Assembly: GCA_937890005.1 (NCBI GenBank)
Contig: CALBZA010000017.1
Span: 62,001 to 126,000, forward strand
Source of the DNA: an uncultured Verrucomicrobia subdivision 3 bacterium
Lineage (GTDB): Bacteria; Verrucomicrobiota; Verrucomicrobiia; Limisphaerales; DASXHY01
Reading direction: 5' to 3'
DNA length: 64,000 bases
The position numbers and the translations under genes are program-made. Each line of letters opens with the position of its first letter. Within the stretch, counting starts at the first letter, position 1. The notes beneath the pieces are model-generated. The model saw only the letters and a program-made list of their open reading frames with translations. It did not search any database and was not told the origin of the DNA. Below are positions 58,731-64,000 of the stretch, piece after piece.

Positions 58731-59318
58731 GAAGATTGGTTATCCCGCGCGGGAACGCTCCTCGATCTTCGGTTATCGACCAGGCGCTCTGCACCTGCCA
58801 AGTGGTGAAACCGGCAGGATTCTCAAGTAGCAACTCCTTCGCGCCGGCACTTCGGTTGGAGCCAACTACTGCGCGGTTCGCCGTGCGAAATTTAAACCGA
58901 CATTCATTTCAAAAATGGGTGATGGGCGATACTTCGTATTCACCATTCGAACTCTTCGAATAGAAAAGCAGGAGAATGAGGATTGAGGAGATGCAACTGG
59001 CATTCCTCAATCTTCACTCTTCAATAAAGAACAAACACCTCTTGCCAGCTTGCGCTGCCAACCCGCGGTTTCACGGCGGCTGTTTCAGTGTTTGGGGGCA
59101 CACCTCCTCCGAAGCCCTTGAATTGTAAAAGCGTTTCAAATCGTTTCGGCGCGCGTCTTTGCCCCGCGTGGACACACCACATCGGTGGAACGTCAGTTCG
59201 TTCCTGCACCTGAATTCGTTTGGCACCGTCAGACATCATCAAGACGTCGTTCTCTGTTCCTTCACAGTTGGTTCACCTTTCGTCACTGCCATTTCACCGT
59301 CAGTTTCCGGGCAACAAA
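58731..59318. other. Repeat-rich stretch without a supported gene
   Basis: No convincing coding frame is seen. It includes an imperfect palindrome at about 58972-59022 (GAGGATTGAGG with CCTCAATCTTC, 14-base loop) that looks like another dispersed mosaic hairpin. Short open frames here lack ribosome sites and recognisable protein sequence. Confidence 0.45.
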
Positions 59319-59350
59319 AAACCCTGCTTACTTTGCGGTAAGCAGGGTTT
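59319..59350 (-). terminator. Strong terminator reading leftward
   Basis: A perfect 13-base-pair stem (AAACCCTGCTTAC with GTAAGCAGGGTTT) and 6-base loop is followed on the minus strand by TTTGTTGCC, giving a run of six T including the stem end. It implies a minus-strand transcript ending here; the only candidate gene upstream on that strand is the small frame at 59371. Confidence 0.8.
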
Positions 59351-59370
59351 AGAAATCCTCTTTCGATTCT

Positions 59371-59547
59371 CTAGCCGCTTACCTCCAGTTTATCCAAACG
59401 CACTTCGGGCATATTATTCCCTCCATAGGATTTGGATGCTCCAAGGTTGAACACACAACCTTGATTGAACCGGCCGTGACGGGTCGCTTTTGCGACGCCG
59501 CTGGCGCGGAACGAAATCCTGATTGTCATGTTGATGTGGTTTCTCAT
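59371..59547 (-). CDS. Small hypothetical protein upstream of a terminator
   Basis: The product is 58 residues from the ATG at 59547, or 52 from the ATG at 59529. It is basic in the middle (SFRASGVAKATRHGRFNQGC) and ends LDKLEVSG. No Shine-Dalgarno sequence is visible. Its stop lies 20 bases before a perfect terminator on the same strand, which is the main reason to list it. The family is unknown; it may also be an untranslated RNA. Confidence 0.3.
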   Translation of the reverse strand: MRNHINMTIRISFRASGVAKATRHGRFNQGCVFNLGASKSYGGNNMPEVRLDKLEVSG

Positions 59548-59729
59548 CGAACGTGCCGAGACGAATACTACAAGCGTCCGGTTACCGTCCACTGATACTT
59601 CGTGGGGGTGCTGCATTTTAAATCCGAATATTCGAATCGGTTGATGCTTGGGCAGGCAGACGCTTCAGAGTTTTCTATCGGCAAAATCATTGAAGTCCGA
59701 AAAAGGTCCGCCAATCTGGCTCCAACAAC

Positions 59730-60134
59730 ATGAACACCGAAATCATCGTCGCCACCGCCCGTGCCTCTCTCGATGGCAGCATCTCGTTTCCGGAAGTCGT
59801 CAGCCAGTTGCTGGCGGCTGGCGTGGAATATTACCACGTCGATTACGCGGCGCTGCGGAAGACGTTTTACGGTGCCGATGGCGGCGTCGTAATGACGCCA
59901 ATCGATTTCGAAAGTCTGCCCCCTGTGGCTGCCAGCTTCGATTCCGCGGCCCTTCGCGCGGATATTCTCGACAGCCAACGGAACGGTCAGAAGTATCGCG
60001 ACTTCACCCGGCGCGCGATGGAAGCCGGCGTGATGGGCTACTTTGCATTTCTCCGCGGCAAACGGGTTACATATTTCGGCCGTCAGGGCGATCAACACAC
60101 GGAGTGGTTTCCGGGAGCCGCTCCAACTCCGTGA
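59730..60134 (+). CDS. DUF1398-family protein
   Basis: The 134-residue protein resembles the DUF1398/YbcV group. It has an N-terminal helix, then SFPEVVSQLLAAGVEYYHVD with the Y-x-V-D segment, and the C-terminal GYFAFLRGKRVTYFGRQGDQ ending in a HTEWFPG tail. The biological role is unknown. It is a soluble, single-gene unit with no clear partners. Confidence 0.7.
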   Translation: MNTEIIVATARASLDGSISFPEVVSQLLAAGVEYYHVDYAALRKTFYGADGGVVMTPIDFESLPPVAASFDSAALRADILDSQRNGQKYRDFTRRAMEAGVMGYFAFLRGKRVTYFGRQGDQHTEWFPGAAPTP

Positions 60135-60412
60135 ACCTCGATTCCTCACAACCGGATCACGCCAGAGACCGTGCATCAATGTGAAGTGTTCCCACGATGT
60201 GACCGGGATAGACGATCGTATGATCAGATTACGACGAAAAGCATATAGGAAGATTTTGCCGCTCCGATAAGATTCCCCGAAATTCACAAGGTCGCTGGTA
60301 TTTGCTTCGCAGAAAAAGCGGCGCGGCTGGCGATGACATGAATGCTGTTTCCGCAGCGTTTTGTGGAAAAATCGCGCAAACTTGTTCAGTGGAATAACTC
60401 GGCCCTGAAGTC

Positions 60413-62794
60413 ATGAACTGTTTTCTGAAGATTAAAACCGTCGCTCTTTTCGTTTTGGTTGTATCCGTCTTGTCGCTGCGTGCGGCGCCGGGGCCGGACA
60501 ATCCGAATGTACTTTGGTATGACAAGCCAGCTTCAAAATGGGTGGAAGCACTGCCGATCGGCAACGGGCAGGTCGGTGCGATGGTCTTCGGCGGACCGGC
60601 GGAAGAACGGCTTCAGTTGAACGAGGGAACGCTTTGGGCGGGCAGTCCATATGATCCCGTAAATCCTGAAGCCAAAGCGGCGCTTCCCGAGGTGAGGAAG
60701 CTGGTCAATGAAGGCAAGTATCGCGAAGCGGCGCGATTGCTCAGCGCCAAGGTCATGGCCAAGCCGCTCGGTCAGATGCCCTATCAAACGATCGGCAGCC
60801 TGATGCTCACTTTTCCCGAGGCCTCGAATTTCTCAGATTATCGGCGCGAACTGAATCTCGACACGGCAACAGCAACCACGAGTTTCACAGTGGATGGTGT
60901 GCGATTCACCCGCGAAGCATTCGCGAATGTTCCGGAGAATGTCATCGTTCTGCGTCTCACCGCCGACAAGCCGGGAAAAATTTCATTTGTTGCCGGAACG
61001 AAAACACCGATGCGTGGTGCCGTGACGAGCACCGACGGCAATGACACGCTGGTGTTGAACGGAACCGGCGGCGACGCAAACGGAATCAAGGGAAAGATCA
61101 GGTTTCAGAGCCGGATCAAGGTGATGGCAAAAGGTGGGAAAACTTCAGCGACTGCTTCGGAGATTTCTGTGTCGAATGCGGATGAGGTCACGCTTTTGAT
61201 CGCAGCCGCAACCGGCTTCAAACGGTTTGATGATGTCAGCGGTGATCCTGAAGCGATTGTGAAGAAGACTCTGAATGCGGCGGCCAAAAAGTCGTTTGCG
61301 AAACTGCGTGCCTCGCACCTGGAGGATTATCAACCGCTGTTCCGGCGCGTGAGTCTGGATCTCGGCAGCAGCGATGCGATCAAATTGACGACCGATGAAC
61401 GCATCCGGAGATTTGCCCGTGGCGGAGATCCTCAGCTCGCGGCGCTTTACTATCAGTTCGGACGTTATCTGCTCATCAGTTCTTCCCGCCCGGGAGGACA
61501 GCCGGCAAATCTTCAGGGAATCTGGAATGAAAGTTTGAATCCGCCCTGGCAGAGCAAATACACGATCAACATCAACACTGAGATGAACTACTGGCCGGCG
61601 GAATCCGGCAACCTGGCCGAATGCGTGGATCCGTTGATCGAGATGGTAAAGGAACTCGCCGTAAGCGGTGCTCGCACGGCGCAATCGATGTATGGCGCGC
61701 GTGGCTGGGTGGCGCATCACAACACCGACCTTTGGCGTGCTACGGCGCCGATCGACGGCCCGAACTGGGGCATGTGGCCGACCGGCGGCGCGTGGCTGTG
61801 TCTTCATCTGTGGGACCGTTATGAATTCAGCGGCGACACGGCATATTTGAAGCAGATTTATCCGATCCTGAAGGGCGCGTGCGAATTTTTCCTCGATACG
61901 CTGCAGGAAGATCCAAAAAACAAATGGCTCGTCACCAATCCGTCGATTTCACCCGAGAACATGCATCCGTTCGGCGCGGCGGTGTGCGCGGGCCCGGCGA
62001 TGGATCAGCAGATTCTTCGCGACCTCTTTGCAAACACCATCAAGGCCGCGGAGCTGCTCCGAAAGGACAAGGATTTCGCGAAGGAACTCGCCGCGACTCG
62101 CGCCCGGCTCGCGCCGAATCAGATCGGCGGCAACGGACAGTTGCAGGAATGGCTTGAAGACTGGGACATGCAGGCACCGGAGATGCGGCATCGGCACGTT
62201 TCGCATCTCTATGGATTGTTTCCCGGACGGGATCTGCATCGGCGCGACACACCCGAATTTGCAAAGGCGGTTGCGAAGTCGCTCGACATTCGCGGCGATC
62301 GAGCCACGGGCTGGGCGACGGCGTGGCGCATTTGTCTTTGGGTGCATTTGGGCGACGGAAACCGCGCGTTTGAAATTTTGAAGCATCTCATCACGCCCGA
62401 GCTGACGTATCCCAACATGTTCGACGCGCATCCGCCGTTCCAGATCGACGGCAATTTCGGCGGCGCATCGGGTATTGCGGACATGCTGATGCAAAGCCGG
62501 CTGGGCACGGTGACCGATCCGATGAATCTCGCGGTGAAACCGGAGATTGAACTGCTTCCGGCGCTGCCTTCCGCGTGGCCCGGCGGCAGCGTGAAAGGAC
62601 TTCGCGCGCGCGGCGGGTTGGAAGTGGATGTCACCTGGCGCGACGGAAAGCTTGTTCATGCTCACATCAAGCCGGTTCAGAATAAGAAACAAACCGCGAC
62701 GATTCGCAATGGCGAACGTGTTGTTGAACTTGAGATCAAATCCGGCGGCGTCTGGCTGGATGCCGATTTGAAGCCAACGTCGAAGCCAAAATGA
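60413..62794 (+). CDS. GH95 alpha-L-fucosidase, secreted
   Basis: GH95 enzymes remove terminal alpha-1,2-linked L-fucose (some act on L-galactose) by inversion. The 793-residue protein begins with a signal peptide (FLKIKTVALFVLVVSVLSLR). It then shows the family opening LWYDKPASKWVEALPIGNGQ with GAMVFGG and LNEGTLWAGSP. The (alpha/alpha)6 catalytic domain contains QGIWNESLNPPWQSKYTINI with NTEMNYWPAE, NPSISPEN and DGNFGGASGIADMLMQS, and a C-terminal beta domain follows. It is followed after 40 bases by a secreted esterase gene, suggesting a small polysaccharide-degrading unit. Confidence 0.94.
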   Translation: MNCFLKIKTVALFVLVVSVLSLRAAPGPDNPNVLWYDKPASKWVEALPIGNGQVGAMVFGGPAEERLQLNEGTLWAGSPYDPVNPEAKAALPEVRKLVNEGKYREAARLLSAKVMAKPLGQMPYQTIGSLMLTFPEASNFSDYRRELNLDTATATTSFTVDGVRFTREAFANVPENVIVLRLTADKPGKISFVAGTKTPMRGAVTSTDGNDTLVLNGTGGDANGIKGKIRFQSRIKVMAKGGKTSATASEISVSNADEVTLLIAAATGFKRFDDVSGDPEAIVKKTLNAAAKKSFAKLRASHLEDYQPLFRRVSLDLGSSDAIKLTTDERIRRFARGGDPQLAALYYQFGRYLLISSSRPGGQPANLQGIWNESLNPPWQSKYTININTEMNYWPAESGNLAECVDPLIEMVKELAVSGARTAQSMYGARGWVAHHNTDLWRATAPIDGPNWGMWPTGGAWLCLHLWDRYEFSGDTAYLKQIYPILKGACEFFLDTLQEDPKNKWLVTNPSISPENMHPFGAAVCAGPAMDQQILRDLFANTIKAAELLRKDKDFAKELAATRARLAPNQIGGNGQLQEWLEDWDMQAPEMRHRHVSHLYGLFPGRDLHRRDTPEFAKAVAKSLDIRGDRATGWATAWRICLWVHLGDGNRAFEILKHLITPELTYPNMFDAHPPFQIDGNFGGASGIADMLMQSRLGTVTDPMNLAVKPEIELLPALPSAWPGGSVKGLRARGGLEVDVTWRDGKLVHAHIKPVQNKKQTATIRNGERVVELEIKSGGVWLDADLKPTSKPK

Positions 62795-62834
62795 TTTAAA
62801 ACCGAATTCCGCTCACTCAAAAACCAACCCAACT

Positions 62835-64000
62835 ATGAAAACAGCGATTCTGACTGCAGCTCTGTTCTCTGCATTGTCCGTGATGGCGCAGACCAACGAT
62901 GCGATTGTGGACGACTTCAAACCGTCGATATTCAATCAGCCCGGCCAGCAATATCCGCAGGTCAATTCCCAGGGCTACGCGCGTTTCCGCATTCAGGCGC
63001 CTCAGGCGGAGAGTATTCGCGTGAGTCTGGGACTGGGCGGTGACGGGCGCGCGGGTACGGCGCTGACCAAGGGTGAAGACGGCTACTGGACCGGCACGAC
63101 CTCGCGTCCGCTGGATGAAGGATTTCACTATTACCGGCTGACGGTGGATGGCGGCACGTTCAACGATCCTGGAACGCTGAACTTTTACGGTTCGACGCGT
63201 TGGGAAAGCGGCATTGAAGTTCCCGCGCACGATAGCGATTTCTACGCGCTCAAGGATGTTCCGCACGGACGGATTCAGATGGTTCTCTTTCCTTCGAAAC
63301 TGACCAACGACGTGATTGCGCGCCGTGCGTTTGTTTATACGCCGCCAGATTACGACAAGGACCCGACCAAGCGTTACCCCGTGCTCTACCTGCAGCATGG
63401 CTGGGGTGAAAACGAATACGCGTGGTGGAATCAGGGTCTGGCGAATTTGATCATGGACAACCTCATCGCGGAGGGCAAAGCCCGTCCGTTCATCATCGTG
63501 ATGACCTACGGTTTGACCAACGAAGGTCCGGGACCGCGCGCCCGGCGTGGACGTCCTCCTGGCGGCGGAACCAATGCTCCGGCGATGGGAAATCCCTTTG
63601 CAGCAGCTTCAGAGATGTTCGAAATCGTTCTTTGCAAGGAACTCGTTCCTTACATCGATGCCAACTTCCGAACATTGTCCGATCAGCCGAATCGCGCGAT
63701 GGCCGGATTGTCGATGGGCGGCGCGGAAACCAAATACATCACGCTGAAAAACCTCGACATGTTCTCCCACATCGGACTTTTCAGCGGCGGCGTCATCACA
63801 CCCAACGACGTGAACAACACGCCGGGATTCCGGGAGAAAGTGAAGGTTGTGTTCGCCAGCTGCGGCAGCAAAGAAAATCCGGGCGGCATCAACTCCAATC
63901 ACGAAGCGCTGAACGGCATCGGCATCAAAAACACCGCCTACATCTCGCCGAACACGGCCCATGAGTTTCTCACGTGGCGCCGCAGTCTACGCGAATTCGC
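62835..64000 (+). CDS. Secreted CBM48-esterase (feruloyl/acetyl esterase-like), partial
   Basis: The frame is open to the right edge (388 codons). It starts with a signal peptide (MKTAILTAALFSALSVMAQT). An N-terminal immunoglobulin-like CBM48/E-set domain follows (about 30-140; GYARFRIQAPQAESIRVSLG). The alpha/beta-hydrolase esterase domain has YPVLYLQHGWGENEYAWW, the nucleophile elbow AGLSMGG near residue 290 and the catalytic His in NTAHEFLTWRRSLREF close to the edge. This matches bacterial esterase D/feruloyl esterase proteins that deacylate plant hemicelluloses. Only a short C-terminal part should be missing. Confidence 0.88.
   Translation, partial: MKTAILTAALFSALSVMAQTNDAIVDDFKPSIFNQPGQQYPQVNSQGYARFRIQAPQAESIRVSLGLGGDGRAGTALTKGEDGYWTGTTSRPLDEGFHYYRLTVDGGTFNDPGTLNFYGSTRWESGIEVPAHDSDFYALKDVPHGRIQMVLFPSKLTNDVIARRAFVYTPPDYDKDPTKRYPVLYLQHGWGENEYAWWNQGLANLIMDNLIAEGKARPFIIVMTYGLTNEGPGPRARRGRPPGGGTNAPAMGNPFAAASEMFEIVLCKELVPYIDANFRTLSDQPNRAMAGLSMGGAETKYITLKNLDMFSHIGLFSGGVITPNDVNNTPGFREKVKVVFASCGSKENPGGINSNHEALNGIGIKNTAYISPNTAHEFLTWRRSLREF

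Noticed and set aside
62817..63964. Short frames overlapping the right edge on both strands
   Set aside because: The plus-strand frame from 62835 is open to the edge and encodes a clear secreted esterase; the others are its shadows.

Overview
The window looks like chromosome of a free-living, motile Verrucomicrobiota-type bacterium, but this is an inference from gene content and not a phylogenetic placement. The supporting signs are a roughly 57% GC composition, a single-copy flagellar system run by sigma-54, autotransporter-type beta-strand repeat surface protein, GH95 fucosidase and CBM-esterase secreted enzymes, propeller sensor kinases, and dispersed short mosaic hairpin repeats. I see no integrase, transposase, CRISPR array or rRNA.

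Region 1 (1-9044, minus strand) is a flagellar basal-body and export operon: flgB-flgC-fliE-fliF-fliG-fliH-fliI-(fliJ-like)-fliJ-motE-like-fliK, with the start of a further gene (probably flgD) cut by the left edge. A consensus -24/-12 sigma-54 promoter lies just ahead of flgB. Region 2 (9845-18827) holds a 1698-residue TPR protein with an embedded C39-like peptidase domain (plus strand). It also holds a minus-strand operon of a proline-rich exported protein, an exported TPR protein, a FlgN-like chaperone and an NtrC-type sigma-54 activator that is the obvious candidate to drive the flagellar promoters.

Region 3 (19005-27232) is mixed housekeeping. It contains an HDOD protein, the murein-recycling ligase Mpl, a membrane-anchored amidohydrolase, an orphan RelE-like protein, a 2H phosphoesterase next to an HNH nuclease, hisB, and an ECF sigma/anti-sigma/exported-protein unit closed by a strong terminator. 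Region 4 (27298-43155, minus strand) is a flagellin locus. fliW-csrA-fliC sits under a second consensus sigma-54 promoter, with csrA and fliC overlapping by 4 bases and a strong terminator after fliC. It is followed by a TPR protein and two giant multidomain enzymes (2321 and 2162 residues) that string together FkbM-type and other methyltransferases, several glycosyltransferases and TPRs. I infer a flagellin or surface glycan modification assembly.

Region 5 (43473-52783, plus strand) is a propeller-type sensor kinase, a NarL-type response regulator and a 1700-residue beta-strand-repeat surface protein. Region 6 (52836-58113) is the most unusual part. A LysR regulator is divergent from a ferredoxin gene, followed by a compact array of three tRNA genes (Glu-UUC, Arg-GCG, His-GUG), a fourth damaged tRNA-like sequence, a strongly folded leader, a slipin (SPFH) gene, an unknown protein and the RNA ligase RtcB. 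All three array tRNAs have G at position 55 of the T loop and lack the G18-G19 pair of the D loop. They therefore look specialised away from normal translation. I propose an RNA-repair locus that carries its own tRNA-like substrates, signals or decoys. Region 7 (58114-64000) is a repeat-rich stretch, a DUF1398 protein, a GH95 alpha-L-fucosidase and the start of a secreted esterase that runs off the right edge.
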